From Fidelibacterota bacterium (lineage in GTDB: Bacteria > Fidelibacterota > Marinisomatia > Marinisomatales > UBA1611), in contig DTUG01000005.1 of assembly GCA_012964275.1 (NCBI GenBank), positions 1-5,038 on the forward strand: 5,038 bases of DNA, in the 5' to 3' direction. The notes beneath the pieces are model-generated. The model made no database searches. It was given only the letters and a program-made list of their open reading frames with translations, and was not told the origin of the DNA. Numbering within the stretch: position 1 is the stretch's first letter; the number at the start of each line of letters is the position of its first letter. The position numbers and the translations under genes are program-made. Below are positions 1 through 5,038 of this stretch, piece after piece.

Positions 1-800
1 CGGATGGTCCAGCTCAAAAATTAACCATTATTCGCCAACGGATCAGTGAAGGTAAATTTGCTGATGCCTTAAGACTTGCTGAAGAAGGGAACCAGAAATT
101 CCCAACACACCACGGATTTGTTCAGCTGATTGGCGAAACTCATCTATCGCTGGGAAATGTGGAAGAAGCCAAAGCATCTTTCCAGCGTGCGATTAAACTT
201 AATGCCAGGGAAAAGGCGCCCCACCTCTCTCTCGCTAATATTTATTTCAATCTCGGGAAGTATGTGTATGCCGCTTTGTCTTTTAGCGATGTTATCTACT
301 TAGATCCGGAGGACGTAGAATCAAGATATATGCAGGGTCTGAGTTATTTTAAGGCCAATGAATGGGGTCGAGCGGCTGCGTCTTGGGAAGATCTCTTACA
401 TTATCGTCCAGACCATGGATTGGTTCGAGTACTGCTGCCGCAGACCTACTACATCCTGGCAATAGAATATAATCGTTTGGGTAATCCAACTATGGGTAGG
501 CAATCCTTCAAAAATGCATTGTCAATTAACTCTGATACAGGTCTATGGCTTCCAGGCTCAATGGCAACCTTAGGAAAATATTACCGTGGAAAACGGATGT
601 ATCGTGAGTCTTTGGCAGCATACCAGGAAGTTTTGGAATTGAATCCCAATGATGCAGATGCTTATTTAGGCATGGGTATTACCTATTGGAATATGGACGA
701 AAGACAAATGGCCCGTTCTTCCTGGGAAAAAAGCATGGCAGTCCAGCCCGATAATAATGAATCACGCGGCTGGTTGATCCTGTTCAGGCAAGAATCCTGA
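1..800 (+). CDS. TPR-repeat protein, C-terminal part (5' end outside window)
   Basis: The frame is open from the left edge (first whole codon at 3) to a TGA at 798-800, giving 265 visible residues. The GTG at 159 falls inside an ongoing repeat and is an internal valine, so the true start lies upstream of the window. The protein is almost entirely tetratricopeptide repeats, about seven of roughly 34 residues. They include units beginning near GFVQLIGETHLSLGN, APHLSLANIYFNLGK, VESRYMQGLSYF, QTYYILAIEYNRLGN, LGKYYRGKRMYRESL and AYLGMGITYWNMDE. Several end in the typical LxPxD/LNPND turn. Such arrays are protein-protein interaction scaffolds, and no catalytic domain is visible. Any signal peptide or N-terminal domain would be in the missing part. 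It ends 31 bases before the next gene, which also encodes a repeat protein, suggesting co-transcription. The TPR call is firm; the specific role is unknown. Confidence 0.9.
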   Translation, partial: DGPAQKLTIIRQRISEGKFADALRLAEEGNQKFPTHHGFVQLIGETHLSLGNVEEAKASFQRAIKLNAREKAPHLSLANIYFNLGKYVYAALSFSDVIYLDPEDVESRYMQGLSYFKANEWGRAAASWEDLLHYRPDHGLVRVLLPQTYYILAIEYNRLGNPTMGRQSFKNALSINSDTGLWLPGSMATLGKYYRGKRMYRESLAAYQEVLELNPNDADAYLGMGITYWNMDERQMARSSWEKSMAVQPDNNESRGWLILFRQES

Positions 801-831
801 TTTATACCATTCCTCCGTTAATTTTACCCCT

Positions 832-1953
832 ATGCACAGATCATTAATTTGTTTATTATGTGTCCTTCGTATATCCTGGTCAGCCAATTTATATCCCGGC
901 GACAGTGAAGTCAGAAAAGGTGTCCATGCGTTTTATAATTATGAATTTGATCATTCAATTAAGATTCTAACTCAAGCGCGCGAAACATATCCTGATCATC
1001 CAGGAGTCCATTTTATATGGGCTGCTGCAAAATATTATTGTAGCCAGGGTTTGGATCCGGTCCTTGCCACCTACGATACCTTGGAAAAAAGCCTGGATCA
1101 GGTTCAACCGCTCTATGAATCTTTAGTGAAAAATTATCCAAATGACCCTGTTTATCAGTTATATCTGGGTTCGACAAAAGGGTTGCGAGCTCGGTCCAGC
1201 CTTGGGAAAAAGGAATGGTTATCGGTACTCGTTCAGGCTTACCAAGGAATTTCCATCATCGATGATGTAGCTCGCGAAAACCCAAAACTCTTTGACGCAC
1301 AGCTCCCAATTGGAATTGTGGAATATTATGCTGGTATAAGCAATATCGCTATTCGCTGGGCAGTGGAACTTTTTGGTTTAAATGCTTCCAAGTTGTCAGG
1401 CCTCACACGTATGTCACAAGCGGCTGACCATAGCGAATGGGCTTGGATTGAAGCTTCTGGTATCATGTCATTCCTGTATTTGTGGGTGGAAGACGAATCA
1501 GAATTAGCGTTACCTTTAACAATTAAACTCGTAACGCATTTTCCAGAGAATTATTACTTCAACCTTTTGTACTTGGAGGCTCTGATACGATCTAGACAAA
1601 ATTTAGCTGCTCAAGACTTGATTGGTGTCTTAGATATTAAGCGAAATGATTTGTCTCCACGTCAGCAAAACTGGTATGATCCCTATCTTGATTATGAAAA
1701 AGCACTTTTAGCTTTTAATGATGGTGATTTGAAACTATCCTTGAATCTGGTACATAGGACTATCAAGCATTATGCTGGTGAATTGGATATAATTCTGGGT
1801 TTCGCATATTTGCTGAAAGGTAAGATTATGGACATTAGGGGGGATCGTGAATCGGCAAGAACTTATTATACAAATTGCCTCGCTCTAGATAATTTTTCAT
1901 TTGCCATTGAAGAAGCAAATCAATATTTAGAGACACCTTACAAAATCCATTGA
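832..1953 (+). CDS. Probable exported TPR-like helical-repeat protein, 373 aa
   Basis: The ATG at 832 is the only normal start between an in-frame TGA at 775-777 and the conserved-looking body. No Shine-Dalgarno precedes it. The first 18 residues (RSLICLLCVL then ISWSA) form a short basic-plus-hydrophobic segment, probably a signal peptide cut near residues 17-18. An Arg at 13 weakens the core, and there is no lipobox. The rest is helical-repeat sequence. TPR-like units occur near residues 25-60, such as the one starting FYNYEFDHSIKILTQA, and again near 290-365 (GDLKLSLNLV, GDRESARTYYTNCLALD). The middle is less regular, with GIVEYYAG at 161-168, a hydrophobic WAVELFGLN stretch and a helical pair ending ALPLTIKLVTHFPENYYF. 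That middle pattern recalls bacterial TPR proteins distantly resembling the eukaryotic TTC39/Iml2 family; this is from memory and uncertain. It may be a periplasmic or envelope scaffold. The stop lies 3 bases before the ispG start, so the two are very likely co-transcribed. Confidence 0.88.
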   Translation: MHRSLICLLCVLRISWSANLYPGDSEVRKGVHAFYNYEFDHSIKILTQARETYPDHPGVHFIWAAAKYYCSQGLDPVLATYDTLEKSLDQVQPLYESLVKNYPNDPVYQLYLGSTKGLRARSSLGKKEWLSVLVQAYQGISIIDDVARENPKLFDAQLPIGIVEYYAGISNIAIRWAVELFGLNASKLSGLTRMSQAADHSEWAWIEASGIMSFLYLWVEDESELALPLTIKLVTHFPENYYFNLLYLEALIRSRQNLAAQDLIGVLDIKRNDLSPRQQNWYDPYLDYEKALLAFNDGDLKLSLNLVHRTIKHYAGELDIILGFAYLLKGKIMDIRGDRESARTYYTNCLALDNFSFAIEEANQYLETPYKIH

Positions 1954-1956
1954 TCT

Positions 1957-3879
1957 GTGGAAATTCAAAATTACTGTCCTAGTCTGACGTCCTATTCCCG
2001 CTGGATTACCCGCGAAGTCAAGATAGGTGATGTTGGTATCGGCGCTGACAATCCTATTCGTATTCAGTCAATGACAACCACTAACACGATGAATACAGAT
2101 GCAACCATTGAGCAGTCAATTCGGATGATTAAGGCAGGGTGTGAGATTGTTCGTATCACTGCACCCAGTATTAAAGAGGCAGAAAACCTGAGAGTTATCA
2201 GTAATGGTTTACGATCCCAGGGATACAAAACTCCTTTGGTCGCAGATATCCATTATACTCCAAATGCTGCGGAAGTTGCTGCCCGAATCGTTGAAAAAGT
2301 ACGCATTAATCCTGGGAACTTTGCAGATAGAAAAAAATTTGAAACCCATGAATACACAGATAAATCCTATGATGAAGAACTGGAGCGGATAAGAGATCGA
2401 TTTCTTCCTTTAGTTCTGGTGTGTAAAGAATACGGCACAGCTATTCGGATTGGAACCAATCACGGATCGCTATCAGACCGTATCTTAAGCAGGTATGGAG
2501 ATACACCGCTGGGTATGGTAGAATCGGCGATGGAGTTCATACGGATTTGCAGGGATGTAGATTTTCATGATATCGTGCTCTCCATGAAGGCCAGCAATAC
2601 ACAAGTTATGGTTCAGGCTTATCGGCTGTCGGTAAATACGATGAATACGGAGGGGATGAATTACCCATTGCATCTGGGAGTCACGGAAGCAGGAGAAGGA
2701 GAAGATGGACGCCTTAAATCGGCTGTGGGAATAGGAACCCTCCTTGAGGATGGTTTGGGTGATACGATTCGTGTATCACTCACCGAGGAACCTGAAGAAG
2801 AAATTCCAGTAGCACAGTTGCTGGTTGAACGCTATGCCATTGGACTTGAACATCAATTTATTGAGCCCATTGAAAAAATACTTTACGATCCATATTTTCG
2901 AGAAAGACGGAAAACGAATCAAATAACGAATATCGGCGGTGATAATGTACCGAGAGTTGTTGGAGATCTATCCAACATAAAGAATATAAACCGTGAACAT
3001 TTAGCACCTTTTGGCTATAATTATTCAATATCTGCTGATAAGTGGCAATTATCCGAACAGGCAGCTGATTATCTTTATGTCGGTGTTGGAAAGATTGATT
3101 TTGAACTTCCGGGAACATTAGCAGTCATCCAGGATGCAGAGAGTTGGTCTGGGTTGCCAGATCATTTTCCTATGTTTACGGTACAAAATTATCTAGATGC
3201 GGTAAATCCTTCAGATGTTTTGAATTTTGTTACTCTCACTCTGAATGATGTTACTCAAGCAACACTTGCTGCTCTTGAGGATGATCCAACCATTGTTATT
3301 GTTGCGGATACCAACCATTTCTATAGTTTGGCGGAACAACGAAAGTTATTTGTGGAATTAATGCGTAGGGAAATCACCGCACCAGTTTTAATTCGGAGAA
3401 AATATTCAGCCACGACAAAAGACCTATTTATGATTTACAGTGCTATAGATTTTGGCGGTCTTCAAATGGATGGTTTTGGGGATGGTATCTGGGCGCAGTC
3501 AACTCTGGATGCTGGATTAATGAATGAAACATTATTTGGTATCCTACAGGCTTCCCGAACTCGGATTTCCAAAACAGAGTATATCTCATGTCCATCCTGC
3601 GGACGAACGCTGTTCGATCTACAGGAAACCACTTCTAAGATAAGGGCAAGAACTGATCATTTAAAAGGTGTTAAGATTGGGATAATGGGTTGTATTGTCA
3701 ATGGGCCTGGTGAAATGGCTGATGCAGATTATGGTTACGTGGGAACAGGGGTTGATAAAATATCGCTGTACAAAGGGCAAGAAATAATCCAAAGAAATAT
3801 TCCATCTGAAGGAGCAGTAGAGGCCTTGATTGACCTGATTCGCCGGCATAATGACTGGGTTGAACCTGAAGCGGTTTAA
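1957..3879 (+). CDS. ispG: 4-hydroxy-3-methylbut-2-en-1-yl diphosphate synthase, large type
   Basis: IspG (GcpE) reductively converts methylerythritol cyclodiphosphate to HMBPP, the penultimate MEP-pathway step, in the cytoplasm using a [4Fe-4S] cluster. The N-terminal TIM-barrel part is unmistakable: KIGDVGIGADNPIRIQSMT, the LVADIHYTP and VRINPGNF strands, IRIGTNHGSLSDRI, and LHLGVTEAGEGEDGR from residue 238. The C-terminal cluster domain has CPSCGRTLFDLQ and GCIVNGPGE. Likely cluster ligands are Cys545, Cys548, Cys579 and Glu586, with nearly the spacing of the well-studied short enzymes. Between them, about residues 295-495, is the extra domain of the large IspG form, ending just before DFGGLQMDGFGDGIW (498-512). 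At 640 aa it matches that form; common bacterial enzymes are about 360-410 aa. The GTG start at 1957 lies 3 bases after the previous stop without a clear ribosome site, so translational coupling is likely. It leaves about 20 residues before the conserved core, a plausible length for large-type homologues. All expected motifs are intact. Confidence 0.97.
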   Translation: MEIQNYCPSLTSYSRWITREVKIGDVGIGADNPIRIQSMTTTNTMNTDATIEQSIRMIKAGCEIVRITAPSIKEAENLRVISNGLRSQGYKTPLVADIHYTPNAAEVAARIVEKVRINPGNFADRKKFETHEYTDKSYDEELERIRDRFLPLVLVCKEYGTAIRIGTNHGSLSDRILSRYGDTPLGMVESAMEFIRICRDVDFHDIVLSMKASNTQVMVQAYRLSVNTMNTEGMNYPLHLGVTEAGEGEDGRLKSAVGIGTLLEDGLGDTIRVSLTEEPEEEIPVAQLLVERYAIGLEHQFIEPIEKILYDPYFRERRKTNQITNIGGDNVPRVVGDLSNIKNINREHLAPFGYNYSISADKWQLSEQAADYLYVGVGKIDFELPGTLAVIQDAESWSGLPDHFPMFTVQNYLDAVNPSDVLNFVTLTLNDVTQATLAALEDDPTIVIVADTNHFYSLAEQRKLFVELMRREITAPVLIRRKYSATTKDLFMIYSAIDFGGLQMDGFGDGIWAQSTLDAGLMNETLFGILQASRTRISKTEYISCPSCGRTLFDLQETTSKIRARTDHLKGVKIGIMGCIVNGPGEMADADYGYVGTGVDKISLYKGQEIIQRNIPSEGAVEALIDLIRRHNDWVEPEAV

Positions 3880-3881
3880 CA

Positions 3882-3911
3882 TTGTCCAAGGTTTTAAGGA
3901 CATCGTATACT
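3882..3911 (+). promoter_or_regulatory. Possible sigma-70-type promoter after ispG
   Basis: The spacer between ispG and the secreted-protein gene holds TTGTCC (3882-3887) and TATACT (3906-3911) separated by 18 bases. These match the -35 consensus at 4 of 6 positions and the -10 at 5 of 6. The -10 lies about 43 bases before the ATG at 3954, leaving a short leader that carries the AAGAGG ribosome site. If real, it would give the last three genes transcription independent of ispG. A 5-bp inverted repeat, TGTCC/GGACA (3883-3887 and 3898-3902), sits between the boxes and could be an operator half-site pair or chance. This is based on pattern only; short matches like this arise by chance in AT-rich spacers, and promoter consensus differs in Bacteroidetes. 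Confidence 0.3.
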
Positions 3912-3942
3912 TTAGGCAGATATTTTAGAATTGTATCCAGAA

Positions 3943-3948
3943 AAGAGG
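3943..3948 (+). promoter_or_regulatory. Ribosome binding site deciding the start at 3954
   Basis: AAGAGG lies 5 bases before the ATG at 3954 and is the clearest Shine-Dalgarno-like sequence in the window. It supports starting the secreted protein at 3954, directly ahead of a signal peptide, rather than at the in-frame ATG at 3882, which sits only two bases after the ispG stop and has no ribosome site. Confidence 0.6.
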
Positions 3949-3953
3949 CAATT

Positions 3954-4391
3954 ATGAAAAAGTGGCTAGCCATCATTTCTTTTGCATGTGTTTTGACGGC
4001 ACAAACCAAGGAAGTGCCATTGTCGCCAGTTGTTACCTACTGGAAAACCCTAACCATCGAAGAAAAGGAAATATTTTTATTTTCCTATCTCGTACAGGTT
4101 TATGAAACACATAATGAACTGAAGAATGATATAGGCTATGGGGGTATTACCGAATGGTATTACGATAATAGGGCTGAATTAATCTACGGCATTTTTGATC
4201 ACTTAGAACATGTTGATATCTATGAAATGGTGAAGTGGGTTGACGAATTTTATTCGCACGGTGAATATGCAAACCGTCCATTTTATGAAGCTCTTGAATT
4301 TGCATTTCGTTTCCAGCAGGCGGCTGGTAGCACAATGTTGGAAAAATATGAAAACCTGCAATTTAAAAAGATCACGCCAGGTAAGAATTAA
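3954..4391 (+). CDS. Secreted hypothetical protein, 145 aa
   Basis: I do not recognise this family. An in-frame ATG at 3882 would add 24 residues (MSKVLRTSYTLGRYF and so on) in front of a signal peptide. The ATG at 3954 is preferred because it has AAGAGG 5 bases upstream and begins with a clean Sec-type signal: MKKW, a hydrophobic core, then cleavage probably after LTA (residue 16) or AQT (18). There is no proper lipobox, so it is probably periplasmic or outside the cell. The mature part is predominantly helical-looking, acidic (about 21 Asp/Glu against 12 Lys/Arg) and rich in aromatics (24 Trp/Tyr/Phe in about 127 residues). A Gly-rich turn, IGYGGITEWYYDN, interrupts the helices. No catalytic motif, metal site or cysteine pair is visible in the mature protein. 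It follows ispG by 74 bases. Its stop overlaps the next start (TAATG), so it is translationally coupled to the small membrane protein downstream; a shared envelope role is possible but speculative. Confidence 0.8.
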   Translation: MKKWLAIISFACVLTAQTKEVPLSPVVTYWKTLTIEEKEIFLFSYLVQVYETHNELKNDIGYGGITEWYYDNRAELIYGIFDHLEHVDIYEMVKWVDEFYSHGEYANRPFYEALEFAFRFQQAAGSTMLEKYENLQFKKITPGKN

Positions 4392-4582
4392 TGTCATTTT
4401 TGAAGCCCCCCTTCATCCAGCCCTGGCTGGAAATTTATCGAAAGGGAGGGTTAAAACAGCTTTTCACAGAAAAAGGCTGGATCATTGTTCTGGCCTTTTT
4501 CCTTTTTTATCTAATTAGAGATTCATTTCTTTATCTCCTGTTACCCTATATAGGCTATTCGCAAATTAGTTCTTGTTTCTAA
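4391..4582 (+). CDS. Small hypothetical membrane protein, 63 aa
   Basis: The family is not recognised. The ATG overlaps the preceding stop by one base (TAATG), and the TAA is followed after one base by the comM ATG, so the ORF fits exactly between its neighbours, as expected for a coupled operon gene. The first 29 residues are amphipathic and basic (EIYRKGGLKQLF then TEKG), probably lying on the cytoplasmic membrane face. Residues 30-56 are strongly hydrophobic: WIIVLAFFLFYLI, a charged Arg43-Asp44 pair, then SFLYLLLPYIGY. This is either one long membrane helix with a buried salt bridge or a tight two-helix hairpin. There is no signal-peptide cleavage site. The ribosome site is weak (AGG near 4379-4381), so re-initiation is likely. 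A terminator-like hairpin lies within the coding sequence, which is the main reason for doubt. The alternative is that this frame is non-coding spacer ahead of comM. Confidence 0.6.
   Translation: MSFLKPPFIQPWLEIYRKGGLKQLFTEKGWIIVLAFFLFYLIRDSFLYLLLPYIGYSQISSCF
4416..4431. repeat. Short perfect inverted repeat, 7-bp arms
   Basis: TCCAGCC, then CT, then GGCTGGA form a near-perfect palindrome with a 2-base centre inside the small membrane-protein frame. The right arm GGCTGGA recurs exactly at 4475-4481, where it overlaps the left arm and loop edge of the terminator-like hairpin. TCCAGCC could therefore pair with either copy in RNA. The 2-base centre is too tight for a full RNA hairpin, so it may be a protein site or an effect of the codons for Pro-Trp-Leu-Glu. 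Confidence 0.3.
4469..4508 (+). terminator. Terminator-like hairpin inside the small membrane-protein ORF
   Basis: GAAAAAGGCTGG (4469-4480) pairs with CTGGCCTTTTTC (4490-4501) over 12 bp: 10 Watson-Crick and 2 G-U pairs, no bulge, with a 9-base loop ATCATTGTT. One C and six Ts (4503-4508) follow. This is the geometry of an intrinsic terminator, although half of the stem is A-T. It lies between the secreted-protein gene and comM but within the 63-aa frame, where the same bases encode Glu-Lys-Gly-Trp and a Phe-rich membrane helix. It may be a true terminator or attenuator reducing comM expression, or a coincidence of coding for phenylalanine. Confidence 0.4.
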
Positions 4583-4583
4583 A

Positions 4584-5038
4584 ATGGTTTCCAAAGTTCT
4601 GAGTAGTTCCATTCTAGGTATTGATGGCTACGTTGTAGATGTGGAATGCCATTTGAGCGGTGCTCAGATACCGCGATTTATTACAGTAGGATTTCCTGAA
4701 GGTGCAGTGAAGGAGAGCAAAGAACGAGTCACACCAGCCATTCAAAACAGTGGTTTCAAATTTCCACGGAAACATATCACAATTAACCTGGCACCAGCAG
4801 ATATTCGGAAGGAGGGTTCAGCATTTGACTTACCCATTGCTATAGGTTTGTTGGCGGCTATGGGTGAAGTAGAACCAACATTTCTTGATAAATTACTGAT
4901 CATTGGAGAAATGGCACTGGATGGATCCCTACGCCCGGTCCGTGGTGCTTTGCCTATCGCCATCTGTGCCCGAGATCAAGGCATCCCCGGGATTATTCTT
5001 CCAAAAGAAAATGCCAGGGAAGCTTCGGTGGTTGAGAG
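4584..5038 (+). CDS. comM: ComM/YifB-family Mg-chelatase-like AAA+ protein, N-terminal part
   Basis: The frame starts at the ATG at 4584, one base after the upstream stop, and runs open to the right edge (151 residues, 3' end missing). The visible part is the N-terminal ChlI-type domain, which has a Lon-protease-like S5 fold. It shows an SSILGIDGYVVDVE opening, FITVGFPEGAVKESKERV, and the family hallmark NLAPADIRKEG then FDLPIAIGLLAA from residue 68. GEMALDGSLRPVRGALPIA follows from residue 108. These align readily with E. coli YifB. The AAA+ Mg-chelatase domain, with Walker motifs, and the C-terminal domain would follow outside the window; the family is about 500 aa. In Vibrio cholerae, ComM is a hexameric branch-migration helicase that helps integrate single-stranded DNA during natural transformation. 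The family is also found in bacteria not known to be competent. No Shine-Dalgarno precedes the ATG, so translation is probably coupled to the small ORF upstream. Confidence 0.95.
   Translation, partial: MVSKVLSSSILGIDGYVVDVECHLSGAQIPRFITVGFPEGAVKESKERVTPAIQNSGFKFPRKHITINLAPADIRKEGSAFDLPIAIGLLAAMGEVEPTFLDKLLIIGEMALDGSLRPVRGALPIAICARDQGIPGIILPKENAREASVVE

Noticed and set aside
159..161. GTG as the start of the first TPR gene
   Set aside because: The same frame is open to the left edge and encodes further TPR sequence (KFADALRLAEEGNQKFP), so the gene begins outside the window.
811..816. TCCTCC before the start at 832 as a ribosome site
   Set aside because: It is the anti-Shine-Dalgarno sense, not the Shine-Dalgarno sense, so it cannot pair with 16S rRNA in the usual way.
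2204..2392. 62-codon + strand frame inside ispG
   Set aside because: It lies entirely within the strongly conserved ispG barrel in another frame and has no recognisable protein features.
2485..3118. Two reverse-strand frames of 62 and 86 codons opposite ispG
   Set aside because: They are antisense to intact ispG and have implausible composition; they are shadows of its codon use.
3661..4009. Overlapping reverse-strand frames of 80 and 103 codons across the ispG end and the spacer
   Set aside because: They are antisense to the conserved GCIVNGPGE region and to the signal peptide of the next gene, with no domain or start signal of their own.
4147..4397. Reverse-strand frames of 62 and 64 codons opposite the secreted protein
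   Set aside because: They are antisense shadows, Met-, His- and Phe-rich without domain character.
4240..4518. 92-codon + strand frame spanning the end of the secreted protein and the small membrane ORF
   Set aside because: It is out of frame with both better-supported genes, has mixed composition and no start signal.
4522..4552. Possible comM promoter TTCATT/TATATA
   Set aside because: Both boxes match consensus poorly and the spacing is 19 bases. It lies in an AT-rich coding stretch, so it is not supportable as a feature.
4742..4963. 73-codon reverse-strand frame near the right edge
   Set aside because: It is antisense to the highly conserved ComM N-terminal domain.

Overview
The window is compact bacterial chromosomal DNA. 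All six genes lie on the + strand, with junctions running from a 1-base overlap to about 74 bases and no gene-free stretch over 300 bases. Base composition is moderately AT-leaning by eye. The best lineage clue is the IspG protein, a 640-residue 'large-type' enzyme with an extra domain of about 200 residues inside the usual bacterial fold. That form is known from Bacteroidetes, Chlamydiae and related groups and from plastid or apicoplast enzymes. Together with mostly absent Shine-Dalgarno sequences and TPR-rich neighbours, this suggests the FCB (Fibrobacteres-Chlorobi-Bacteroidetes) assemblage or a neighbouring candidate phylum such as Marinimicrobia. The placement is inference and is not proven by the sequence.

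Layout: (1) 1-800, the C-terminal part of a TPR protein whose reading frame is already open at the left edge. (2) 832-1953, a second helical-repeat protein of 373 aa, probably exported. (3) 1957-3879, ispG, the [4Fe-4S] enzyme of the MEP isoprenoid pathway, with a GTG start 3 bases after the preceding stop. (4) 3880-3953, a short spacer with a possible promoter and the clearest ribosome binding site in the window. (5) 3954-4391, an unrecognised secreted, acidic, aromatic-rich protein of 145 aa. (6) 4391-4582, an unrecognised 63-aa membrane protein overlapping its predecessor by one base. (7) 4584 to the right edge, the N-terminal 151 residues of a ComM/YifB-family Mg-chelatase-like AAA+ protein.

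The two TPR genes and ispG look like one transcription unit. The last three genes look like a second coupled unit, possibly with its own promoter just after ispG. No functional link between isoprenoid synthesis, the TPR proteins and ComM is evident, so this looks like ordinary housekeeping DNA of a compact genome rather than an accessory island. I saw no tRNA or rRNA gene, CRISPR array, insertion sequence or attachment site.

The most notable unexplained signal is a terminator-shaped hairpin, a 12-bp stem followed by a T6 run, at 4469-4508 inside the small membrane-protein frame. A nearby palindrome shares its GGCTGGA arm. Either the small ORF is crossed by an intragenic terminator or attenuator, or the match is a by-product of encoding a Phe-rich membrane helix.
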